From Spirochaetota bacterium (GTDB taxonomy: Bacteria; Spirochaetota; Spirochaetia; SPDA01; JAJSAL01), in contig JAJSAL010000008.1 in the NCBI GenBank assembly GCA_024274705.1, forward strand, positions 62,001-126,000: a stretch of 64,000 nucleotides of DNA. Reading direction: 5' to 3'. Positions within the stretch are counted from its first letter, which is position 1; each line of letters starts with the position of its first letter. Below, piece by piece: positions 17,901 through 26,801 of the stretch. The notes under the pieces were generated by a model. That model worked only from the letters and a program-made list of their open reading frames with translations. It searched no databases and was not told where the DNA came from. The position numbers and the translations under genes were made by a program.

Positions 17901-19940
17901 ATGAAAGCAGCGAATACTTTTCGTAATCGACTTACCACATGTTGCATCGTCTTTCTCATTCTGACCCTTTTCACATCATGCAGAGCCGCAAATGATCTTA
18001 TCGGCGTATACCTCCCTTTTATTCCGGGAAACAGGCTTGAGGCTCCTACCATCTCCTTAGGTTCCGAGAGCGTGCTTCCCGGAGGCACTGTCACCCTCAC
18101 ATCCAGTACTTCCCTGGAAGACGTAGTTTTCTACTGGAGTATAATCGAGGGAGAAGGAACAATCGGGGAAACCGGGGATTCCGTTGTTTACACGGCAGGC
18201 ACTTCACCTGGAATAACGGTTATCTCCTGTTATGCTTCCAAGGAAGGATATCCGGATTCCGAAACAGCCGAGGCTTCCGTTACGGTAACCGAAGCACCGG
18301 CGCTTCCGGCACCGGTCATCACACCCTCTGACGGTATAAACACCGTATTCACCGGCAGGACATCCGGATTCTCCGCCTCCGGTTCCGGGTCCGGTGTGAC
18401 ATACCACTGGTCTGTAAGCGGTTCGGGATCCATCACATCCTCGGGAACTTCCGTTTCCTACACTGCACCTTCTACAGAGGAAGCTGCGGTTATTTCCTGC
18501 TATGCTTCCGCAGACGGGTACACCGATTCAAATACAACGACCCTTGCGATTTCCGTTAAGGCGAACTACTACGCATCACTCACTTCGACGACGGGTACAG
18601 TAAGCGGTTCAAACATCAACCAGGCATCACCCACTTCGCTCACCTGGAGCAGCAGTTCCTTTAACTCCGATTATTTCGACCATTCCGTTTCGGTCAACCC
18701 GGAGAGGTTAATCGTCAAGCAGGACGGTAACTATTTTATTGCCCTCACCATTCCTATGAGCTCCGCCCTGGAACGTTCCTGCGTAAAAGCCGAGGTGTAT
18801 GTACACGGCACCGCGGTAAACGGCTCCGTTGCGGAATCCTCATATATCCGTAACAATGTCGGCGATCACAGCGAGTCCTCCGACCATCTTGCACTCCTCC
18901 TGGACAACCTGTCGGCAAACGACTACATCGAAGTCAAGGTAAGCGCCGCTGCAATTGCAGGGACCGTATCCATTTCAGGCAGGGCCACCCTCTATGCTGA
19001 ATATATCGAGTCCTCCCAGACCGTCTTCAGCGCCTCTGCTACCGGGACGACGAGCAGCACGAACCTCAACCAGGATACAGCCTACCCCCTGGAATGGACG
19101 GAAAAGGTGAAAACCACCGGTTATACCCACAGCAATGCAGCCAGCCCGGAAAACATTACCCTCGATGAGGCGGGGTATTACCTCGTGTTTGTTAATGTTC
19201 CTCTGAACACCGTTACACTTACCTACAGATTCAACGTGAAACTTCTCGTCCAGCTTAATGGTACGGTTGTCCCGGGGGGTGAGGGGAAACAGGGCTATAT
19301 CCGGGGAGAATCGGGACACCAGGACTCATCCATACACTGGTCCGGCATGATATACAGTTCCGGATCCGGCGGAACCCTTAATATACTAACCCAGAAAGAG
19401 ACAAATACTTCTACCGGAACGGTTACAACCGGCGCGGAAGAAGCCTCTCTGTTTATCCTGAAGATAGATACGTCCTCCCTGGTGCTGTTCAGCCAGGCCA
19501 CAGAACTGACCGGCGGGACAAACTGGAACCCGGTAACAGAGCAAGCCGTAAAATGGAGTACCGATTCGGTAATCGATACAAACCTGTACAGCCACAGTAC
19601 GGCCTCCTCCCCGGAAGAAATCGTAATCAACCGGACCGGGGACTACCTTCTCATCTACAACGACTCTCTTCAATACAGCGCCCCGGTGGACCCATACAGG
19701 TACAACCCGAAGATCACTGTAAAGCTCGGGGGGGTCTCTGTATCCGGGGCTGAAACAAAATCACATTATTTACGGGTCGAGACTACTACAGGCAACTTCG
19801 AATCTTCAGGGTCCCTGGTCTATTACCTCAAGGACGTCGACGCAGGAGAGACACTCACCGTTACCGTGAGTCAGGAAGCTGCAGCTGCCACTGTACTTGC
19901 AGACCGCAGTGCCCTGCTGGTACTGATCCGCAAACAGTGA
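17901..19940 (+). CDS. Large lipoprotein with Ig-like and three jelly-roll-like repeats (copy 1)
   Basis: 679 residues with a lipoprotein signal (LFTSC, Cys27). Two Ig-like repeats follow (about 35-225, each with a YxWS ... VxYTA ... VISCYAS pattern). Then come three copies of a module of about 150 residues carrying HSxxSPExI, GxYLxxxN, V.L.GT and YIR...ESS motifs. The module looks like a C1q/TNF-type jelly roll, but this is only a guess from pattern. The protein is probably exposed on the cell surface. It starts four bases after the HD-GYP gene with no clear SD site, so it is likely coupled to it. A paralogue of the same plan follows directly. Confidence 0.75.
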   Translation: MKAANTFRNRLTTCCIVFLILTLFTSCRAANDLIGVYLPFIPGNRLEAPTISLGSESVLPGGTVTLTSSTSLEDVVFYWSIIEGEGTIGETGDSVVYTAGTSPGITVISCYASKEGYPDSETAEASVTVTEAPALPAPVITPSDGINTVFTGRTSGFSASGSGSGVTYHWSVSGSGSITSSGTSVSYTAPSTEEAAVISCYASADGYTDSNTTTLAISVKANYYASLTSTTGTVSGSNINQASPTSLTWSSSSFNSDYFDHSVSVNPERLIVKQDGNYFIALTIPMSSALERSCVKAEVYVHGTAVNGSVAESSYIRNNVGDHSESSDHLALLLDNLSANDYIEVKVSAAAIAGTVSISGRATLYAEYIESSQTVFSASATGTTSSTNLNQDTAYPLEWTEKVKTTGYTHSNAASPENITLDEAGYYLVFVNVPLNTVTLTYRFNVKLLVQLNGTVVPGGEGKQGYIRGESGHQDSSIHWSGMIYSSGSGGTLNILTQKETNTSTGTVTTGAEEASLFILKIDTSSLVLFSQATELTGGTNWNPVTEQAVKWSTDSVIDTNLYSHSTASSPEEIVINRTGDYLLIYNDSLQYSAPVDPYRYNPKITVKLGGVSVSGAETKSHYLRVETTTGNFESSGSLVYYLKDVDAGETLTVTVSQEAAAATVLADRSALLVLIRKQ

Positions 19941-19988
19941 AATCCCGGAAAAGGTGATATGTTTTATATATTCCAGTTTGAGGGTAGT

Positions 19989-22013
19989 ATGGTTCTGAAA
20001 AAGGGTATTCTTTCAGTTATTCTTGGTTTTCTTACGGTGCTTCCGGGCCTGTTTATTTCCTGCGGAGCCGCAGATGGTCTCATCGGGCTGAATGCTGATT
20101 TTCTCCCGGAAAACCGGAATCTGGAAATTCCCGTCATTACCCAGACAGATACCGTAATCACCGTAAACACCTCTACTGCATTTTCAGTTTCAGTAACCTG
20201 GGACAATACAGTGTATCACTGGGCTGTATTGCAGGGCGGCGGGTCCATCGAAGAAGAAGGGGAAACCGTTACCTACACTGCATCGGGTACAGCCGAAGAT
20301 GTGATTATATCCTGTTATGCAACCCGTACAGGCTTTACAGACTCAGGCCTTGCCCAGGCGGAACTTACCGTCACGGCTCTCGAGGTACTCCCAACGCCCG
20401 GGATAAGCGGCCTTTCTGCTCTTTTCCCGTCCGGATCGGCGGTATTTACTGCCTCCGGCTCAGGAGCAGGGGTGACGTATTCCTGGTCTGTAACCGGGGG
20501 AGGTGCCATCGGTGCCACAGGGACATCCGTTACTTATACGGCACCTGCCGGAGAAACCACGGCCGTAATCTCCTGTGCAGCTTCACAAGAAGGTTATGCC
20601 GATTCATCACCATCGACATATACCGTGTATGTGAAAAACAATCACTACGCTCTTCTCACATCGACAACCACTACCGCAGGGACGGATTTCAACCCCGCAT
20701 CTGCCACAGCAGTATCATGGACCGGTATAAACATCGATTCGGATTATTTCGATCACAATGGAATCAACCCTGAACGGCTGACAGTGAAGCAGGACGGCGA
20801 CTATTTTCTTGCCCTGACCATACCGTTTCAATCTGCGCTTCTGCGTTCAGCAGTAAGGTCGGAAGTGTACGTAAACGGTACCGTTGTGCCGGGTACAGTG
20901 GCTGAATCTTCCTATATCCGGAATAGCAGCGCCCATTCCGAGTCTTCCGACCACCTTGCCGTCCTGTTGGACGGACTTTCCGCCAACGACTACATAGAAG
21001 TCAAGGTCCTTCAAGGGGGGATACTCGGAACCGTCACTGTAAGCAGCATTGCCACGCTCTACGTGGAGTACGTGGAGCCGGAGAAAGTCATTTTCAGCGG
21101 TACTGCAACTGAAACAACGGGACCTACTCCCGCGAACCTGAATGAGTCAACGGCATATCCCCTCAAATGGACCCATTCGGTGAATGAGTCCGGGTACACC
21201 CACAGCAACAGTGCAAACCCTGAGGATATCATCCTGGACAGCGCAGGCTACTACCTGGTGTTTGTCAATCTTCCCTTAAGCAACGCAGACTACAACATAC
21301 GTTTCAATGTAAAAGCCGTTATCGAACTTGATGGTGCGACCGTCCCCGGCGGGGAAGCCAAACAGGGCTACATCCGGGCATACAGCGGTCACCAGGAATC
21401 TTCGGTTCACTGGTCCGGCCTGGTATACGCTGCAAGCGCCGGCAGCACCCTGCGGGTTAAAACCCAGAGGGAAGCATCCTCGGGAACGGTTACAACAGGG
21501 ACTGGAAGGAGCGCTTCCTTGTATATCGAAAAAGTCGAACCTGCAGCGTTCGTCTTTTCCGGTTCCGGAACCGCCCTTTCCGGAGGAAGCGACTGGAACC
21601 CTCTTCCCGCCCAGGACATCCTCTGGACAACGACCGGGATCATCGATTCCGATACGTATACACATTCGACGGGTGCAAATTCACAGAACGTAGTAATAAC
21701 CCAAGCCGGGGATTATCTGCTTGTGTACAACGATGCTCTCGGATTCACCGGTGCCCCGGATTCCTTTATCCGGATGAACCCCACAATACAGGTACACCTC
21801 GATGGGACCACGGTCACAGGGGCCGAGACGAAAACCCATTACGTCCGGAACTATTCCACAGAAGGAAACTATGAATCGTCGGGATCACTGGTCTTTTATC
21901 TCAGGAGCGTGACATCCGGCCAGGTAGTAACTGTAACAGCCGGGCAGGAGGGGGAAACCGGGACCATGGATGACAGCCACGCTGCCCTGCTTACCCTTAT
22001 TCGTAAAAACTAA
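19989..22013 (+). CDS. Large lipoprotein with Ig-like and three jelly-roll-like repeats (copy 2)
   Basis: About 674 residues with a lipobox (LFISC, Cys25 from the chosen start). The domain plan is that of the preceding gene: two Ig-like repeats (VISC motifs), then three modules with the shared signatures DYFDHNGINPERLTVKQDG, SGYTHSNSANPEDI and YTHSTGANSQNV. I chose the ATG at 19989 (GAGGG four bases before it); the in-frame ATG at 19959 would add ten residues before the signal. It is a tandem duplicate that has diverged. Ligand or matrix binding is possible; no catalytic motif is seen. Confidence 0.75.
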   Translation: MVLKKGILSVILGFLTVLPGLFISCGAADGLIGLNADFLPENRNLEIPVITQTDTVITVNTSTAFSVSVTWDNTVYHWAVLQGGGSIEEEGETVTYTASGTAEDVIISCYATRTGFTDSGLAQAELTVTALEVLPTPGISGLSALFPSGSAVFTASGSGAGVTYSWSVTGGGAIGATGTSVTYTAPAGETTAVISCAASQEGYADSSPSTYTVYVKNNHYALLTSTTTTAGTDFNPASATAVSWTGINIDSDYFDHNGINPERLTVKQDGDYFLALTIPFQSALLRSAVRSEVYVNGTVVPGTVAESSYIRNSSAHSESSDHLAVLLDGLSANDYIEVKVLQGGILGTVTVSSIATLYVEYVEPEKVIFSGTATETTGPTPANLNESTAYPLKWTHSVNESGYTHSNSANPEDIILDSAGYYLVFVNLPLSNADYNIRFNVKAVIELDGATVPGGEAKQGYIRAYSGHQESSVHWSGLVYAASAGSTLRVKTQREASSGTVTTGTGRSASLYIEKVEPAAFVFSGSGTALSGGSDWNPLPAQDILWTTTGIIDSDTYTHSTGANSQNVVITQAGDYLLVYNDALGFTGAPDSFIRMNPTIQVHLDGTTVTGAETKTHYVRNYSTEGNYESSGSLVFYLRSVTSGQVVTVTAGQEGETGTMDDSHAALLTLIRKN

Positions 22014-22070
22014 CATTTCCCTCTGCAGCAGATGACGAAACGGCAAACGCCTATCCATGGAGTGATCAAC

Positions 22071-23351
22071 ATGCAGCAACATACCAACGTATACGGATAC
22101 CGGTGGGTGGTTTTGACCGCATTTATGCTGATCACAGCCGCCGTACAGATCCAGTGGCTCACTCACGCATCTGTTGCCCGGGCCGCTGCCGTATTCTATG
22201 CAGGACAATTCAACCCGGAATCCATCGTGAATATCGATTTTTTTGCCATGCTGTATATGCTGGTCTATCTTGTCGTATGCATCCCTGCTTCTTTTATCAT
22301 CGATACGTATGGAATACGTATAGGTATCGGCATCGGTGCCTTATTAGCAGGAATATGCGGGCTCCTTAAGGGGATATTCGCCGCCAGCTTTACAGGGGTC
22401 CTCATTACCCAGATCGGTCTGTCCATCGCACAGCCGTTTATCCTCAACGCAGTAACCGCTGTTTCAGTCAGGTGGTTTCCCTTAAAAGAGCGGGGGCTTG
22501 CGGCAGGACTTTCAGCCCTTGCCCAGTACCTGGGCATTATCATCGCCATGGGGGTTACCCCCCTTCTCATCGGAACGAATCCGGGGTCCCCGGACTACGG
22601 CACAGGGTTTGAAGCGATGCTCATGCTGTACGGTATCATCACCCTTGCTTCTGCGGCTGCTGCAGTTATTTTTATTAAAGAATCTCCTCCCACACCCCCT
22701 TCGGGAGAAGAACTCACCCATAAACCGTTCTTCGAAGGCGTACAATTTATCTTCCGGAAGAAAGACATGATCATCATGATTTTCCTCTTCCTGATCGGCC
22801 TGGGAATATTCAACGCCATCAGCTCCATGGTGGATTCCATCGCAGCGGACATCGGTGTAAAGGATTCAACCGGGATGATCGGAGTGCTCATGCTTGCAGG
22901 CGGTGTTACCGGTGCCGTTATTCTGCCTGCCCTGTCTGACAGGTTCATGAGGAGGAAGATGTTTCTCGTAATCTGTATGGCTGGAATGGTTCCGGGTATA
23001 GCAGGACTCACGTATGCCGGAAGGATCGGAGGTTCCCCGGAAACGGCTTACACCATCGCACTCACCGCCTCCTTTGTCATGGGATTCTTCGTCATGAGCG
23101 CAGGGCCTATCGGTTTTCAATATGCCGCGGAAGTCAGTTACCCGGCGCCGGAATCCACATCCCAGGGACTCCTTCTCCTGGCCGGCCAGATTACCGGCCT
23201 CCTCTTCGTGGCGGGGATGAGCGTCCGGGACAACGCACTGTTAGGCGGATTCATGAAAGCGTTCACCGTACTTACCGTCGCCGCACTCATCGGCGTGCTG
23301 CTGCTGAAAGAGTCGCCAATGGCGTTGAAGCAGAGGAAGAGTACCCGGTAG
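22071..23351 (+). CDS. MFS transporter, FLVCR/SLC49-like
   Basis: About 426 residues with twelve membrane helices. The N-terminal half has AMLYMLVYLVVCIPASFIID and the loop DTYGIR, which resemble the FLVCR/SLC49 branch (haem, choline or related cations in animals). The bacterial substrate is unknown. I chose the ATG at 22071, preceded by GGAGTG; an in-frame ATG lies 39 bases earlier. It follows the lipoprotein genes in the same direction and may share their transcript. Confidence 0.8.
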   Translation: MQQHTNVYGYRWVVLTAFMLITAAVQIQWLTHASVARAAAVFYAGQFNPESIVNIDFFAMLYMLVYLVVCIPASFIIDTYGIRIGIGIGALLAGICGLLKGIFAASFTGVLITQIGLSIAQPFILNAVTAVSVRWFPLKERGLAAGLSALAQYLGIIIAMGVTPLLIGTNPGSPDYGTGFEAMLMLYGIITLASAAAAVIFIKESPPTPPSGEELTHKPFFEGVQFIFRKKDMIIMIFLFLIGLGIFNAISSMVDSIAADIGVKDSTGMIGVLMLAGGVTGAVILPALSDRFMRRKMFLVICMAGMVPGIAGLTYAGRIGGSPETAYTIALTASFVMGFFVMSAGPIGFQYAAEVSYPAPESTSQGLLLLAGQITGLLFVAGMSVRDNALLGGFMKAFTVLTVAALIGVLLLKESPMALKQRKSTR

Positions 23352-23379
23352 CGGCCTCACCATCCCGTAAGGGCGTATT

Positions 23380-23412
23380 AAAAAAGCCGCCTCCCCTTGA
23401 TGGAGAGACGGC
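23380..23412 (-). terminator. Rho-independent terminator of the binding-protein gene
   Basis: Read on the minus strand, an 11-bp stem (two G-U pairs) with the 5-base loop ATCAA is followed by six T. It lies 31 bases after the stop of the BMP gene (23443). On the + strand the T-run is missing, so it serves the minus-strand gene only. Confidence 0.9.
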
Positions 23413-23442
23413 TCGAATTCATTATCATAATAAATCTACTGA

Positions 23443-24501
23443 TCAGCCTTCGTAGCCTGCTTCCGCGCGTGTCGCAGGAACGGAAATCTTTCCGGCTTTC
23501 ATGTCTTTAATCGCTTTCTCAACCGCTTTTTTAACAGCATGGGGAATTACATCCTCAAACTCATGGAAAGGCGCAATACCGGTCGCTCCTTCATTGATGC
23601 CGAATTCCAGGCTCTTCCCGCCTTCGAACGTGCCGTTTACCACGGATTCGATGGTAAGGAATGCAGCACGGGTAAGCTTCTTCTCCGCAGAAGTGATAAC
23701 CGCTTCCGGAGCTTCCGCATACTGGTCTACATCAACACCGATCGCACAGACGCCCCTTTCCTTGGCCGCCTGGATTGCGCCGAGACCGGTAAGTCCTGCG
23801 ATCTGGAAAATGATATCGGCACCCTGCTCTATCATTGCAATGGCGGCCTCTTTTCCTTTTGCCAGGTCCGTAAAGGAACCGGTTACTACGCTCAATACCT
23901 TACAGTCCGGGTTGACGGATTTTACGCCTGCATAAAATCCTGCCTGAAACTTCTCGACTGGAGGAATATCCATTCCGAGAACCGCCCCTACGACATTGTC
24001 ATCGTTCAGCCTGTCAGAAGTAGAGGCATATTCCTTGGTCATGAGACCTGCGACAATACCGGCGAGGTATCCGGATTCATTTTCCTTGAACAGTATCCCC
24101 AGGGCATTGTCAGGTGCACTGGAAGGATCGACGAAAATATCAATACCGGCATAATAGGTATCCGGATTGTTCCGGGCAGCTTCGATCATGGCATCCGCCA
24201 TGAGAAATCCTACTGCAAACACCAGGTCCGCGCCGTCTTCCGCAAGACCTGTAAGGTTCGGCACGTAATCGGTCATCTGTTTGGATTCTACGACTGCGAT
24301 ATTAACACCCAGCTTTTCCTTTGCCATTTCCAGGCCTGCGTAGCTGCCGTCATTAAAGGATTTGTCCCCCAGCCCGCCGACATCAGTAGCCATGGCTACG
24401 CTTATTCCAGCACCTTTTTCCGATGCACCGCCTGCGAATACCAGGCCCGCTGTAAGAACGAGTACCGTCACAAGCAACAGCACTTTAAAAACATTCTTCA
24501 T
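23443..24501 (-). CDS. BMP-family solute-binding protein (nucleoside-type)
   Basis: 352 residues with a signal peptide ending VFAGGASEK. The mature part has BMP/PnrA family hallmarks: DVGGLGDKSFND near the start, FAVGF, the GAVLGMDIPP segment and IGVDVDQY. PnrA (TmpC) of Treponema binds purine nucleosides; the same is likely here. AGGAGG precedes the ATG. The two permeases and the ATPase for it are encoded directly upstream on the same strand; an 81-base gap with a palindrome separates them, so it may also have its own promoter. Confidence 0.92.
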   Translation of the reverse strand: MKNVFKVLLLVTVLVLTAGLVFAGGASEKGAGISVAMATDVGGLGDKSFNDGSYAGLEMAKEKLGVNIAVVESKQMTDYVPNLTGLAEDGADLVFAVGFLMADAMIEAARNNPDTYYAGIDIFVDPSSAPDNALGILFKENESGYLAGIVAGLMTKEYASTSDRLNDDNVVGAVLGMDIPPVEKFQAGFYAGVKSVNPDCKVLSVVTGSFTDLAKGKEAAIAMIEQGADIIFQIAGLTGLGAIQAAKERGVCAIGVDVDQYAEAPEAVITSAEKKLTRAAFLTIESVVNGTFEGGKSLEFGINEGATGIAPFHEFEDVIPHAVKKAVEKAIKDMKAGKISVPATRAEAGYEG

Positions 24502-24537
24502 TCTGATCCTCCTGAATCTTTATTGTGAAATTCTATT

Positions 24538-24556
24538 ACTTATACGCTGTATAAGT
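24538..24556. promoter_or_regulatory. Palindrome upstream of the binding-protein gene
   Basis: ACTTATAC GCT GTATAAGT is a perfect 8-bp inverted repeat with a 3-base spacer. It lies between the permease stop and the binding-protein start, where a repressor could set binding-protein expression apart from the rest of the operon. It has no T-run and is not a terminator. Confidence 0.5.
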
Positions 24557-24582
24557 CAATGATTTTGTATAACTATTTTCCC

Positions 24583-25539
24583 TCAGTCTTCCCCGCGTTC
24601 GATCATAAAATCGCTCCCCACCGCCTTAGGTGCCCTCGATTTTCGTACCAGGCCGGCCACCGCAACAACCGTTGCAACGTAGGGAAAGATGATAAACACT
24701 TCCGCCGGTACATTGAATACCTTGAACACCTGCATCCGGACCTGAAGCGCGTCTGCAAAGCCGAAGAAGAGGGAGGCTAAAAATGCTCCAACCGGATTCC
24801 ACCCGCCGGAGATGTTCGCCGCCAGGGCGATAAAACCCCGGCCGTTGGTCATCCCCTCGGTAAAGGCGGCGGAATTCTCTATGGAAAGATACGCCCCGGC
24901 CAGCCCGGAAGTGAACCCGGAGATCACAACAGCCAGGTACCTGATCCGCATAACGGATACCCCGATAGTCTCCAGCGCCAGGGGATGCTCACCGGCGGAC
25001 CGGATATGGAGTCCTGTTTTCATCCTGAAAAGGAAAAACCAGAGTACGAATATGAGAACAAAAGACATATATACGATAGGCGTCTGATTAAACAATACAG
25101 GTCCTACAACCGGTATTTCAGACAGCCCCGGAACAGCCCACTGGTACTCACTTAAGGTGACAGGGATCGAATCGGTGGTTCCAGGGTGTCCGATAAAAAG
25201 GATCAGCAGGAACCTCGCTATTCCGAAGGCGAGAATATTCAGTACCGCACCTGATACTACGTGATCCAGGTGGAGAGTAATAGTGGCAAACGCGTGAAGC
25301 AGGGAGAATCCGCCTCCAGCGAGTACACCGACAAGAAGGCCGAACCAGGGGTTCCCCGTGGCAAGAGCGGCAACAGCCGCGCTGAAGGCACCCATAACCA
25401 TGATCCCCTCCATGGCGATGTTCACAATACCTGAGCGTTCACAGATAACCGCACCTATCGCTGCAAGGGTAATCGGAGTAGAGAGACGGATGGTAGCTAT
25501 GAGAAGATCAACGTTCAATATCGAAAGAAAATCACTCAT
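24583..25539 (-). CDS. ABC permease for BMP-type nucleoside importer (second)
   Basis: 318 residues, about eight to nine membrane helices, with the family segments ICERSGIVNIAMEGIMVMGA near the N-terminus and GRGFIALAANISGGWNPVGA in the C-terminal half. It belongs to the branched-chain amino acid/RbsC permease fold (NupQ/YufQ type). It overlaps the upstream permease gene by four bases (ATGA). Confidence 0.92.
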   Translation of the reverse strand: MSDFLSILNVDLLIATIRLSTPITLAAIGAVICERSGIVNIAMEGIMVMGAFSAAVAALATGNPWFGLLVGVLAGGGFSLLHAFATITLHLDHVVSGAVLNILAFGIARFLLILFIGHPGTTDSIPVTLSEYQWAVPGLSEIPVVGPVLFNQTPIVYMSFVLIFVLWFFLFRMKTGLHIRSAGEHPLALETIGVSVMRIRYLAVVISGFTSGLAGAYLSIENSAAFTEGMTNGRGFIALAANISGGWNPVGAFLASLFFGFADALQVRMQVFKVFNVPAEVFIIFPYVATVVAVAGLVRKSRAPKAVGSDFMIERGED

Positions 25540-26801
25540 TTTCCCGCCCCCTTTGCTTCCAAAGACGTAAGATTCTTTTTATGCCTCTGTTTTATCCTGT
25601 TCCCGAAATATGCGTAGATATACCGGGCAACGATAAGGAACAGGATAATCCCCTTGATGATCTCCACTATGGAATTGGGAATCTGCTCGGTCCGGGCCAT
25701 GTACTGCCCGCCGGCATCGAGAGCGCCCCAGAGAATCGCCGTGAAGATGACGCCGATTGGATGGTTCGAAGCTAAGAGGGCGACGGAAATACCGTTCCAC
25801 CCATAACCTGCCTGCAGGTTCTCGAACATCTTGTGGTTGAGTCCCAGGATTTCATTTACCCCGGCCAGGCCTGCCAGGAACCCGGCAAACAGGAGGGCCC
25901 TGAAAATATTCTTACCCACCGAAATTCCCTGGGCCCTGGCTGCATCCCTGTTCTGTCCCACCGCCCGGATCTCGAATCCCCACTTCGTGTAAAACAGCAG
26001 GTAGTAAACGAACATAGCCATCCCGATACCCACCAGAATACCCACATGGAGGCGGTAATTCGCCGATGGAATAAACTGTTTGAACCGGGGGAGCCAGTTC
26101 GATTCCAGGATGGGGTCGGACACGTAAGCATGAGTCGAAGTTGCCGGGTCGCCTCCCATGGAGCGGATGAAAACCGAAGAGAGGTACCGCGCAATGTGGG
26201 CGAACATCATGGTTGTAATCACCTCGTGAGCACCGGTTTTTACCTTCAGAAGGGCCGGGATGTAATTGTACGCCGCTGCCAGCGCGCCGGCTGCCAGGAA
26301 GGTGATAATTATCGAAAAAAACGGAGGCAGCTTTAAGTAAATGCCCAGGAAGGTTGCCACCATGGCACCCACGTAGTACTGGCCCTCGGCGCCGATATTG
26401 AACAGACCGGCATTAAACGCAAAGGCTACTGAAAGACCTGTAAAAATCAAGGGCGCTGCGTTCAGTATGGACACGTGCCAGTTCCGGACAAAAGCACCGT
26501 AAAAGAGCGCCCGGTATGCCAGCAGAGGATTATACCCGGTAAGCAGCATGATAATGGCGCCGATTACAATGGCTGCGAGAATACCAATTCCCGGTACCGC
26601 CAGTTTCTTAAGGGATTCCAGGGTCGCCGCCTTCACCGTTTCCGGATCCACCGTCAGTCGGCGGTACACATAATAGATAACTATTGCCCCGAGGATAAGG
26701 AGAAGACCATAGAATACGGAAGCGAGATAGAGGATGATCCCGGTCAGGGCAAGAGCTCCTATGATGAAGAAAAAGAGGGCTTTTTTATCTTTAGACTTCA
26801 T
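25536..26801 (-). CDS. ABC permease for BMP-type nucleoside importer (first)
   Basis: 421 residues with about ten membrane helices and an extra N-terminal hairpin, as in NupP/YufP. Family motifs include FNAGLFNIGAEGQYYVGAM, TGAHEVITTMM and GYGWNGISVALL. It forms the heteromeric channel with the downstream permease. It overlaps the ATPase gene by four bases at its start and the second permease gene by four bases at its end. Confidence 0.92.
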   Translation of the reverse strand: MKSKDKKALFFFIIGALALTGIILYLASVFYGLLLILGAIVIYYVYRRLTVDPETVKAATLESLKKLAVPGIGILAAIVIGAIIMLLTGYNPLLAYRALFYGAFVRNWHVSILNAAPLIFTGLSVAFAFNAGLFNIGAEGQYYVGAMVATFLGIYLKLPPFFSIIITFLAAGALAAAYNYIPALLKVKTGAHEVITTMMFAHIARYLSSVFIRSMGGDPATSTHAYVSDPILESNWLPRFKQFIPSANYRLHVGILVGIGMAMFVYYLLFYTKWGFEIRAVGQNRDAARAQGISVGKNIFRALLFAGFLAGLAGVNEILGLNHKMFENLQAGYGWNGISVALLASNHPIGVIFTAILWGALDAGGQYMARTEQIPNSIVEIIKGIILFLIVARYIYAYFGNRIKQRHKKNLTSLEAKGAGK

